Shown here one piece after another: positions 1 to 6,589 of a DNA stretch of 21,226 nucleotides. This DNA is from JANNHK01 sp034408875. GTDB taxonomy: Bacteria > Actinomycetota > Acidimicrobiia > IMCC26256 > PALSA-610. Each line of letters begins with the position of its first letter. The stretch's first letter is position 1. Both the position numbers and the translations under genes were made by a program. The DNA is taken from assembly GCA_034408875.1 (NCBI GenBank), contig JAWXCJ010000255.1, positions 1 through 21,226 of the forward strand, read 5' to 3'. Below the pieces are notes generated by a model. The model worked only from the letters and a program-made list of their open reading frames with translations, searched no databases and was not told the DNA's origin.

Positions 1-1404
1 GGGGCCGCGCCGGGCGATCAGCAGCGGGGCGATCAGCAGCGGGGCGATCAGCAGCGGGGCGATCAGCAGCGGGGCGATCAGCAGCGGGGCGACGGCGACG
101 ACCCGGCCAACCGGCGGCGGCGACGCCGGCGCGGTCGCGATCGCGACGGCCGCGAAAGCGGCGGCGGCACAGCACCAAGCGGTGGTAGTGGCGGTGGTAG
201 TGGCGGTGGTAGTGGCGGTGGTAGTGGCGGAGCGCAGCGCGAGCCGCGTGGCGCCGAGGACTACTCGGGCGATCTCATCGACGTCGACGGACTCCTCGAC
301 CTGCGCGAAGAGGGTTACGGGTTCCTGCGCACGTCCGGTTACCTCGCCGGCCGCAACGACGTGTACGTGTCGGCATCGCAAGTGCGCCGTTTCGGTTTGC
401 GCAAGGGTGACCATGTGAAGGGTGCGACGCGCCCGCCCGCGAGTAACGAGAAGTATCCGGCGCTCGTGCGTGTCGACCTCATCAACACCTTGTCGCCCGA
501 GGAAGCGCGCAGCCGCCCGCGGTTCGAAGACCTCACGCCGTTGTTTCCCGACTCGCGGTTGCGGCTCGAACTCGCCGACAACCCGGCCGAGATCACGGGT
601 CGCATCATCGACCTGATCTCGCCGATCGGGAAGGGCCAGCGCGGCATGATCGTATCGCCGCCGAAGGCGGGCAAGACGACGATCATCAAGCAGATCGTGT
701 ATTCGATCGAACGCAACAACCCCGAGTGTCACGTGATGGTGCTGCTCGTCGACGAACGGCCCGAAGAAGTCACCGACATGCGCCGCCACGTGTTGCGCGC
801 CGATGTCGTCGCTTCCACGTTCGACCGTCCGTCCGAAGAGCACTGCCAGGTCGCCGAGCTCACCATCGAACGGGCGAAGCGGCTCGTCGAGATGGGCACC
901 GACGTCGTCATCGTCCTCGACGGCATCACCCGCCTCGCGCGTGCGTACAACCTGGCCGCGCCCGCGTCGGGCCGCATCATGTCGGGCGGTATCGACGCCG
1001 GCGCGCTCTACCCGCCGAAGAAGTTCTTCGGCGCCGCGCGCAATGTCGAGGAGGGTGGTTCGCTCACGATCATCGCGACCGCGCTCGTCGACACGAACTC
1101 CAAGATGGACGAGCACATCTTCGAGGAGTTCAAAGGCACCGGGAACATGGAGCTACGGCTCGACCGCCGCGTCGCCGACCGCCGGATCTACCCGGCCATC
1201 GATGTCGAGCAGTCGAGCACCCGGCACGAGGAACTGCTCTTCGACCGCCAGCACGTTCAGCAGGTCTGGAAGCTGCGGCGGGTGCTCAACGCCATCGAAG
1301 GCGGGGGCGGGCTGGAGCTGCTCATCGACAAGCTCCGCTCGACCAAGAGCAACGCCGACTTCCTCAACGAGATCGCCAAGGCCCCGGCGGGAATGGGAAC
1401 CTGA
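1..1404 (+). CDS. rho: Transcription termination factor Rho (5' truncated by window edge)
   Basis: Hexameric RNA-dependent ATPase that terminates transcription. The frame is open from base 1, so the start lies outside; 467 codons are visible. The N-terminal part is low complexity: five GDQQR repeats, an Arg run with RDRDGRE, then a Gly/Ser linker. The cold-shock-type primary RNA-binding domain follows (DLREEGYGFLRTSGYLAG, about 300-355). The ATPase core has Walker A PPKAGKTT (658-681), Walker B-region VIVLDGITRLARAYN (about 910-954), the Q-loop/R-loop stretch FFGAARNVEEGGSLTIIATAL (about 1024-1086) and FKGTGNMELRLDR. All catalytic landmarks are intact. Actinobacterial Rho proteins typically carry a long Arg/Asp/Gly-rich N-terminal extension of this kind. 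rpmE follows after 50 bp, as in other actinobacteria. Confidence 0.98.
   Translation, partial: GAAPGDQQRGDQQRGDQQRGDQQRGDQQRGDGDDPANRRRRRRRGRDRDGRESGGGTAPSGGSGGGSGGGSGGGSGGAQREPRGAEDYSGDLIDVDGLLDLREEGYGFLRTSGYLAGRNDVYVSASQVRRFGLRKGDHVKGATRPPASNEKYPALVRVDLINTLSPEEARSRPRFEDLTPLFPDSRLRLELADNPAEITGRIIDLISPIGKGQRGMIVSPPKAGKTTIIKQIVYSIERNNPECHVMVLLVDERPEEVTDMRRHVLRADVVASTFDRPSEEHCQVAELTIERAKRLVEMGTDVVIVLDGITRLARAYNLAAPASGRIMSGGIDAGALYPPKKFFGAARNVEEGGSLTIIATALVDTNSKMDEHIFEEFKGTGNMELRLDRRVADRRIYPAIDVEQSSTRHEELLFDRQHVQQVWKLRRVLNAIEGGGGLELLIDKLRSTKSNADFLNEIAKAPAGMGT
13..87 (+). repeat. Five perfect 15-bp tandem repeats inside rho (GDQQR x5)
   Basis: The unit GGCGATCAGCAGCGG occurs five times head to tail with no mismatch, each encoding Gly-Asp-Gln-Gln-Arg in frame. 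The following codons (GGC GAC GGC GAC GAC) look like a decayed edge. Identity at the nucleotide level, including third positions, suggests recent slippage expansion within the disordered Rho N-terminal domain. Unit length is a multiple of three, so copy-number change would keep the frame. Confidence 0.97.
181..228 (+). repeat. Four perfect 12-bp tandem repeats inside rho (GGSG x4)
   Basis: The unit GGTGGTAGTGGC is repeated four times without mismatch and encodes a natural Gly-Gly-Ser-Gly linker. It lies between the Arg-rich segment and the primary RNA-binding domain, so it should act as a flexible tether whose length can vary in frame. Confidence 0.97.
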
Positions 1405-1413
1405 GGCGAGGCG

Positions 1414-1444
1414 TTGCCGAAGCCACCCCGACGGTCGTTACACT
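1414..1444 (+). promoter_or_regulatory. Possible rpmE promoter (TTGCCG / TACACT)
   Basis: A TACACT box (1439-1444) ends 10 bases before the rpmE ATG, with a weak TTGCCG element 19 bases upstream (1414-1419). A start about 6-7 bases after the box would give an mRNA with a leader of only a few bases. No good Shine-Dalgarno precedes the ATG. The same TACACT hexamer lies ahead of glyA and the diiron gene. The spacer is long, so this is tentative. Confidence 0.35.
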
Positions 1445-1454
1445 TGGAGCCATC

Positions 1455-1691
1455 ATGAAGGCTGACATCCACCCCAACTACGTGACGTGCCTCGTGCACT
1501 GCTCGTGCGGCAACGAGTTCACGACCCGTTCCACGGTCGAGAGCCTGCGCGTCGAGCTGTGCTCCGAGTGCCACCCCTTCTACACGGGCAAGCAGAAGCT
1601 GGTTGACACGGGCGGCCGCGTCGAACGCTTCCAGCGCCGCGCCGAAAAGGGCGCCAAGAAGGCCGCAGCTGCGGTCAAGAAGAAGGCGTAG
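1455..1691 (+). CDS. rpmE: 50S ribosomal protein L31, zinc-binding type
   Basis: Small protein of the large ribosomal subunit, 78 aa. It begins MKADIHPNY and carries the four zinc-ligand cysteines of the C+ form: C16 and C18 (HCSCGNEF), C36 and C39 (CSECHPFYTG). The tail is Lys/Ala-rich, as is common for L31. This is the zinc-dependent version, whereas zinc-starvation paralogues lack these cysteines. It lies between rho and a DUF1385 gene, the conserved actinobacterial position next to rho. The ATG at 1455 is the only reasonable start. It lacks a clear ribosome binding site, and a TANNNT box sits just upstream. Confidence 0.97.
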   Translation: MKADIHPNYVTCLVHCSCGNEFTTRSTVESLRVELCSECHPFYTGKQKLVDTGGRVERFQRRAEKGAKKAAAAVKKKA

Positions 1692-1721
1692 TCCGGTTCC
1701 TGCCGGCGCAAGGAGTGCGTG

Positions 1722-2657
1722 ATGGCGAAGCCCGAACCGCGCTACATGGGCGGCCAGGCTGTCCTCGAAGGCGTGATGATGCGCGGGGCCACCACGTGGG
1801 CCGTCGCGGTACGCACGCCTGAAGGCGACATCGCGCTCGACGTGCGCGAAGTGCCGGGCTGGTCCGAGAAGTACCGCAACATCCCGCTCGTTCGCGGTGT
1901 CATGGGCCTCGGTGAGTCGCTCGGCCTCGGGTACCGCGCGCTCACGTGGTCGGCGAACCAGCAGATCCCCGAAGAGGAGCAGATCTCCGAGCGGGCGATG
2001 GGCTGGATGGTCGGCGGCTCGATGATCTTCTTCAGCGCCATCTTCCTCGTGTTCCCCGCGATCGCGGGACACAAGGTCGGCGACTGGCTCGACTTCATGC
2101 CGTTCCAGCTCGCCGAAGGCGTGTTCCGGATGTTCCTGTTTGTCGGGTACCTGTTCCTGATCGGGTTCATGAAGGACATCCGGCGCGTGTTCGCGTACCA
2201 CGGCGCCGAGCACAAGACGATCGCCGCGTACGAGAACGGCGTCGAGCTGACGCCCGAGTCGGCGCAGCAGTTCACCACTGCGCACGTGCGCTGCGGCACC
2301 AACTTCATGCTGACGGTGATGGTCGTCGCGATTTTCATCTACACGTTCGTGCCGACCGACGGCCTGGCCGAGATCATCGCCTCGCGTATCGTGCTCATCC
2401 CGCTCATCGCCGGACTCTCGTACGAAGTGATCCGCCAGGCCGCCAAGCGCATGGACAAGCGCTGGGTCCGTGTCCTCATGAAGCCGGGCCTGGCGCTCCA
2501 GAAGCTCACGACCCGCGAACCCGACCTCGACATGCTCGAAGTCGCGATCACGTCGTTCCGTGCGGTCCTCACCGCCGAACAGCTCGCCGAAGTCGAAGCC
2601 CGCACAACGACACGGGCACCGGCCACCGGCAAGATCACCCCCGTCTTCGGCACGTAA
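1722..2657 (+). CDS. DUF1385 family (YqhQ-like) integral membrane protein
   Basis: A 311-aa membrane protein of the DUF1385/YqhQ family, with no established biochemical role. The N-terminal family signature YMGGQAVLEGVMMRG is present at residues 8-22. The second hallmark, YHGAEHKTIAAYE, is near residues 159-171 and has an EHK triad suggestive of a polar or metal site. Hydrophobic segments lie at about 97-115, 132-150, 196-211 and 219-233. I chose ATG 1722 because AAGGAG at 1710-1715 gives a 6-base spacing; the GTG at 1719 would leave only 3. It follows rpmE by 30 bp on the same strand. The segment after residue 260 is soluble. The gene ends just before a strong hairpin. Confidence 0.9.
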   Translation: MAKPEPRYMGGQAVLEGVMMRGATTWAVAVRTPEGDIALDVREVPGWSEKYRNIPLVRGVMGLGESLGLGYRALTWSANQQIPEEEQISERAMGWMVGGSMIFFSAIFLVFPAIAGHKVGDWLDFMPFQLAEGVFRMFLFVGYLFLIGFMKDIRRVFAYHGAEHKTIAAYENGVELTPESAQQFTTAHVRCGTNFMLTVMVVAIFIYTFVPTDGLAEIIASRIVLIPLIAGLSYEVIRQAAKRMDKRWVRVLMKPGLALQKLTTREPDLDMLEVAITSFRAVLTAEQLAEVEARTTTRAPATGKITPVFGT

Positions 2658-2674
2658 CCCCAACCACACGCGAA

Positions 2675-2717
2675 CTTGCGTTGGACACGTGTCCTCTCGA
2701 CACCTGTGTAACGCAAG
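2675..2717. terminator. Long hairpin between convergent genes, probable bidirectional terminator
   Basis: CTTGCGTT (2675-2682) pairs with AACGCAAG (2710-2717). Inwards, GG pairs with CT (one G-U, one G-C), ACAC with GTGT, and GTGTC with GACAC, leaving a 5-base CTCTC loop. That is an essentially uninterrupted 19-bp stem. It occupies the 71-bp gap between the DUF1385 gene and the converging tetR gene. Neither side has a U-tract, so if it terminates it would be the U-less type often proposed in high-GC actinobacteria. Confidence 0.65.
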
Positions 2718-2728
2718 AATGATCGTGG

Positions 2729-3331
2729 TTAGTGGGTTGTCCAGCTGACGATGGTGGCCCGCAGCGCCGCGGCCTCCAGCGCGACGAAGGCTTCGTCGTC
2801 CTTCGGGTTGCCGTGGTCGAGCCAGTTGAGGACGGCGTCGACGATGTGGTCGAACAGCGTTTGCGCGGCCCATTCGGCGTACGGCGCCGCGACGAACGGT
2901 TCGACGACGGCGCGGGCCGCGCTGACCGCGGTCTCGCGCAGTTCGTGGGCGTAGTCGGCGAACTGCGGTTCGCGGGTGGCGTGGCGCCACAGCAGGCGGA
3001 AGCCGTCGGGCCACTCCCGGCCGACGTGGAGGAGCGCCGCCGAAGCGCTGCCGGCTTGGAGGCCGTGGCTGATCGACTCGAGGAACAGTTCGGCCTGGCG
3101 CTCGAACACCTGCTCGAGGACGGCCCGGTAGAGGGCCTCTTTGGTGTCGAAGTGGCGGTACACGATGAGCTTGGTGATGCCGGCGGCGGCGGCGACGTCG
3201 TCGACCGATGTGGCCGCGTAGCCCGACTGCGCGAACGCGTGCGCGGCGGCCTGGAGGATCGCCGCCCGCCGCTCGGGGCTGCGCTTGGGCTTTGCGATCC
3301 GGGGCTTCGTCTGATCCAGCGCGGTTGTCAT
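2729..3331 (-). CDS. TetR/AcrR family transcriptional regulator
   Basis: A 200-aa one-component repressor. The N-terminal TetR helix-turn-helix spans about residues 18-65: RRAAILQAAAHAFAQSGY, then SVDDVAAAAGITKLIVYRHF and DTKEALYRAVL. The C-terminal ligand domain is helical, contains several Trp residues, and gives no clue to the ligand. I chose ATG 3331; an upstream in-frame GTG at 3352 would sit inside the operator and the -10 box. It is transcribed away from the diiron/monooxygenase pair with only 29 bp between the two start codons, so that pair and tetR itself are its likely targets. It converges on the DUF1385 gene across a hairpin. Confidence 0.95.
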   Translation of the reverse strand: MTTALDQTKPRIAKPKRSPERRAAILQAAAHAFAQSGYAATSVDDVAAAAGITKLIVYRHFDTKEALYRAVLEQVFERQAELFLESISHGLQAGSASAALLHVGREWPDGFRLLWRHATREPQFADYAHELRETAVSAARAVVEPFVAAPYAEWAAQTLFDHIVDAVLNWLDHGNPKDDEAFVALEAAALRATIVSWTTH

Positions 3332-3365
3332 GTGTAACTCGTGAGTATACACTCACCCGCGTGAG
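3325..3365. promoter_or_regulatory. Divergent promoter with TetR-type operator (alternating GTGAG half-sites)
   Basis: On the plus strand, TTGTCA (3325-3330), a 17-base spacer and TACACT (3348-3353) form a good SigA-type promoter. The expected start falls at about 3360-3361, on the GTG of the diiron gene. On the minus strand, TATACT (3349-3344) lies 12 bases before the tetR ATG. Between them sits GTGAGTATACACTCAC (3341-3356), with perfect 6-bp arms. Further half-sites ACTC (3337-3340) and GTGAG (3361-3365) continue alternating orientation; the forward, reverse, forward sites start at 3341, 3351 and 3361, a 10-bp helical period. Repressor binding here would block both promoters. Assignment to the adjacent TetR protein is inference. 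Confidence 0.75.
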
Positions 3366-4440
3366 CAACCTTCAGGTTTCGTGGACCGAATCCGAACTTC
3401 TCGCCACCGACGACATCGCCGAACCGCTGTTTGCCGGCGGCGTGCGGTGCCACGGTGGGTTCCGCGCCGACGGCGCGTACGTTCCGCCGCGTACGAAGAA
3501 CCGCATCCCCGCGATCGAGGCGTGGCAGCAGTCGCACCGCCAGAACTTCGGCACCGACATCGTCGACGCGCCCCTCGAGATGTGGCCGGGGCAGTTCCCG
3601 AACGTCGCGCAGACGAAGTACATACTGCGCGAAGGCGTCGCCGCGCCGACGATCACCGCGCTGACGCGCATCGGCACTGTCGAAGGTTTCGGCTCGATGA
3701 TCCGTTATGTCGACGTCGGCGACATGCAGCGGTTCTTCGACGAGAGCATCGCGGGCACCGCGCTCGCACACCTGCAAACCGGACTGTTCGAAGCGCACGC
3801 GCGCGACGAAGCCGGATGGGAAGACGAAGCCGGTCACAACACGATGTGGTTTGCCGCGCGCGACATCGCGTTCGAGGACCCGGTCACCGAAGACGAGACG
3901 CAGACGATGCTCGCCCGCATGGGCATCACCCCGCCCGGCGGTACGCCGCCGAGTGCAGAGGAGATGCGCAAGGCGGCCGAAGCGTTGCGCCAGTTCGACG
4001 ACCTCGACATGAGCCTCGAGATGATGCTGCGGCGCATGATCGGCCTCATGTTCATCGAGGTGTCGGCCTTCCACACGTTCCGCTGGGCCGAAGCGGTGCT
4101 GTCGGACACCGACCTGTGTGCCGGTGAGGGCGAGGCGGCCCGCATCGTCAGCTGCATCCGCACGGACGAGACGCCCCACGTCGACTACTTGCGCACCGCG
4201 ATCACCGAGATGCGCGACCGCACGTTCATCGGTGAGTCGGGCCGGAAGATCCCGGGCACCACCGTGATCTCGCGGCTCTGGGACGTGTCGCTCGAACAGT
4301 CGCTTGGCACGAACCGGGCCCAGTTCCGCAAGACGACGTTGAACGAGATCGAGTTCGCGCTCGAAGGGAACCGCCGGCGCGACGAGATCATGGAGAAGTT
4401 CGACGCCCTCGGAACACCGGACCAAGGCGCGGTTGCGTGA
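3361..4440 (+). CDS. Ferritin-like diiron protein, putative oxygenase
   Basis: A 359-aa protein, largely helical, with two ExxH motifs typical of carboxylate-bridged diiron four-helix bundles: EAGH at 156-159 and ETPH at 270-273. Candidate extra ligands are E109 or E144 and E233 (FIEVSAFH). Order and spacing fit the ferritin-like superfamily (ribonucleotide reductase R2, AurF-type N-oxygenases), but I cannot assign a subfamily or substrate. I start it at GTG 3361, exactly where the promoter predicts transcription to begin, implying a leaderless mRNA; the longer open frame has no coding support upstream. Its TGA overlaps the GTG of the next gene by 4 bases (GTGA), so the two are translationally coupled. 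This suggests a shared oxidative pathway under TetR control. 'Oxygenase' is an inference. Confidence 0.8.
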   Translation: MSNLQVSWTESELLATDDIAEPLFAGGVRCHGGFRADGAYVPPRTKNRIPAIEAWQQSHRQNFGTDIVDAPLEMWPGQFPNVAQTKYILREGVAAPTITALTRIGTVEGFGSMIRYVDVGDMQRFFDESIAGTALAHLQTGLFEAHARDEAGWEDEAGHNTMWFAARDIAFEDPVTEDETQTMLARMGITPPGGTPPSAEEMRKAAEALRQFDDLDMSLEMMLRRMIGLMFIEVSAFHTFRWAEAVLSDTDLCAGEGEAARIVSCIRTDETPHVDYLRTAITEMRDRTFIGESGRKIPGTTVISRLWDVSLEQSLGTNRAQFRKTTLNEIEFALEGNRRRDEIMEKFDALGTPDQGAVA

Positions 4441-4997
4441 AGTTCGGCATCTTCTACGAGCACCAGTTGCCGCGTCCGTGGAGCGAGGACTCCGAGTACC
4501 AGCTCCTGCAGGACGCGCTCGAACAGATCGAGTACGCCGACCGCATCGGCATCCACGCCGCGTGGGAAGTGGAGCACCACTACCTCGAGGAGTACTCGCA
4601 CTCCAGCGCGCCCGAGGTGTTCCTCGCCGCCGCGTCGCAGCGCACGTCGCGCATCCGCCTCGGCCACGGCATCGTGCAGACGCCGCCGAACTTCAACCAC
4701 CCGGCCCGCATCGCGGAACGCATCGCGACGCTCGACCTCGTGTCGAACGGCCGCGTCGACTTCGGCAGTGGCGAGTCGTCGTCCGAAGCCGAACTCGGCG
4801 GGTTCATGATCGACCCCGAGAAGAAGCGCGCGATGTGGGAAGAGGGCCTGCGGGTCGCGGTGCGGTGCCTCACCGAGGAACCGTTCACCGGGCACTCGGG
4901 CGAGTACGTCACGATGCCGCCCCGCAACGTGGTGCCGAAGCCGCGCCCCGCCGGAGGCCGTGGTCACCGATCTGCACGTATGTGTGCAAATCGGTGA
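4437..4997 (+). CDS. Truncated luciferase-like (LLM class) flavin-dependent monooxygenase
   Basis: The first 170 residues match the N-terminal half of bacterial luciferase-like F420/FMN monooxygenases: MKFGIFYEHQL, DRIGIHAAWEVEHHYLEEYS (36-54), an SxAPEVFLAAASQRTSRIRLG-type strand-helix, GIVQTPPNFNHPARIAERIATLD (78-100) and NGRVDFGSGES (104-114). Family members are usually about 330-380 aa. Here homology stops after NVVPKPRP, before the expected KPHPPLW-type continuation. The last 15 or so codons are foreign, run through a 46-bp palindrome, and end in TGA inside its right arm. The rest of the TIM barrel is missing, and I saw no continuation in any frame downstream. Most likely a decayed gene. 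GTG 4437 overlaps the diiron stop. Confidence 0.8.
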   Translation: MKFGIFYEHQLPRPWSEDSEYQLLQDALEQIEYADRIGIHAAWEVEHHYLEEYSHSSAPEVFLAAASQRTSRIRLGHGIVQTPPNFNHPARIAERIATLDLVSNGRVDFGSGESSSEAELGGFMIDPEKKRAMWEEGLRVAVRCLTEEPFTGHSGEYVTMPPRNVVPKPRPAGGRGHRSARMCANR

Positions 4998-5003
4998 CCA
5001 CGG
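4958..5003. repeat. 46-bp near-perfect inverted repeat at the monooxygenase break point
   Basis: CCGTGGTCACCGAT (4958-4971) is the exact reverse complement of 4990-5003. After one C/A mismatch, TGCAC (4973-4977) pairs with GTGCA (4984-4988), leaving a 6-base loop. It begins about 10 bases after homology to luciferase-like enzymes ends and contains that gene's TGA. It could be a terminator without a U-tract, or the remnant or target of a mobile palindromic element. No second copy was seen in this window. Confidence 0.85.
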
Positions 5004-5028
5004 AACTGCGACGGCGTCCGGACGCGAC

Positions 5029-5049
5029 AAAACTCCGGGCTCACCCCGG
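5029..5049 (-). terminator. Probable intrinsic terminator of the minus-strand 120-aa gene
   Basis: Read on the minus strand, CCGGG-GTGAG-CCCGG (5049 to 5035) is followed after two bases by TTTT (5032-5029). It starts 22 bases after the stop codon of the minus-strand gene. The stem is short (5 bp), but a stem plus U-tract is rare in this GC-rich DNA. Confidence 0.5.
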
Positions 5050-5071
5050 TTTCCGTGCGAATTTCAACTCC

Positions 5072-5434
5072 CTAGGCCACGTGCGCCTTGGGTGCTGGTT
5101 CGCGAGCTGGCTTTTCGGTTTGGCTGTAACGCGTGTACGTGTCGCGCGCGTGGTCTACGACCACTGGCGAGACGTGACTCCGAGGCTCTTGAACTTCCCG
5201 GGGACGAGCGGGGGCATCCTTGAAACCGAGAAGGGTTCCGTCGCCGCCGTACAGCGGGCTGGAGTTCTCGATCTTCCCGTCGCCGTTGAAGTCGAACCAC
5301 GCCGCACGTGCGACATTGGCGACGACCTTTTCGGCCCGCGCGTCGTCCAGGCGTTCACGAGCAGGTGCCGTACCTGCGTGCGGCTTGGGGCCTTCCGGGT
5401 CCCGAAGCCTTAGCCCTATGACGTTGACATTCAT
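5072..5434 (-). CDS. Small hypothetical protein with EF-hand-like DFNGDGKIE motif
   Basis: Unrecognised 120-aa protein. The ATG at 5434 is preceded by AAGGA with an 8-base spacing, and a stem plus TTTT follows the stop, so it has both start and end signals. The only recognisable element is WFDFNGDGKIE at about residues 47-57, resembling the DxNxDGxI calcium loop of EF-hand/dockerin-type repeats. GGDGTLLGF follows. No signal peptide or membrane segment is seen, and the tail is charged and Pro-rich. Codons such as ATA, CTA, AGG, CTT and AAT are unlike the GC-rich usage of the neighbours, which hints at foreign origin. A shadow frame continues through prfA; I reject that extension. It occupies what would otherwise be a gene-free 500-bp stretch beside the broken monooxygenase. 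Confidence 0.5.
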   Translation of the reverse strand: MNVNVIGLRLRDPEGPKPHAGTAPARERLDDARAEKVVANVARAAWFDFNGDGKIENSSPLYGGDGTLLGFKDAPARPREVQEPRSHVSPVVVDHARDTYTRYSQTEKPAREPAPKAHVA

Positions 5435-5508
5435 CTCTGCCGTCCTTGGCGAGAGATCCAGCCAACCCACCCTCGTTAGTGATCGGCCCTGGCCAGGCGC
5501 ACCTTGAG

Positions 5509-5514
5509 TACCCT
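5509..5514 (+). promoter_or_regulatory. Putative prfA -10 box (TACCCT), leaderless-type
   Basis: TACCCT ends exactly 7 bases before ATG 5522, so transcription would begin at or next to the start codon. No Shine-Dalgarno is seen between them and no convincing -35 hexamer upstream. The same 7-base geometry is seen at the diiron gene start. Confidence 0.4.
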
Positions 5515-5521
5515 CGAACCG

Positions 5522-6585
<1,064 letters not shown>

Positions 6586-6589
<4 letters not shown>

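Noticed and set aside
13..228. Possible CRISPR array at the left edge
   Set aside because: The repeats are 15 and 12 bp, directly adjacent without spacers, and in frame within rho.
3332..3352. Upstream GTG start for tetR
   Set aside because: It lies within the operator and the -10 box; ATG 3331 keeps the whole DNA-binding domain.
3208..3360. N-terminal extension of the diiron protein upstream of GTG 3361
   Set aside because: It runs antisense through the tetR DNA-binding domain and across the promoter, so it is not coding on this strand.
1257..3368. 703-aa minus-strand open frame across rho, rpmE, DUF1385 and tetR
   Set aside because: It opposes four well-supported genes, has low-complexity Arg/Asp/His-rich composition typical of antisense of GC-rich coding DNA, and shows no domain.
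5004..5071. Frameshifted continuation of the luciferase-like gene
   Set aside because: No frame downstream of the palindrome resembles the missing C-terminal half, so a simple frameshift does not explain the truncation.
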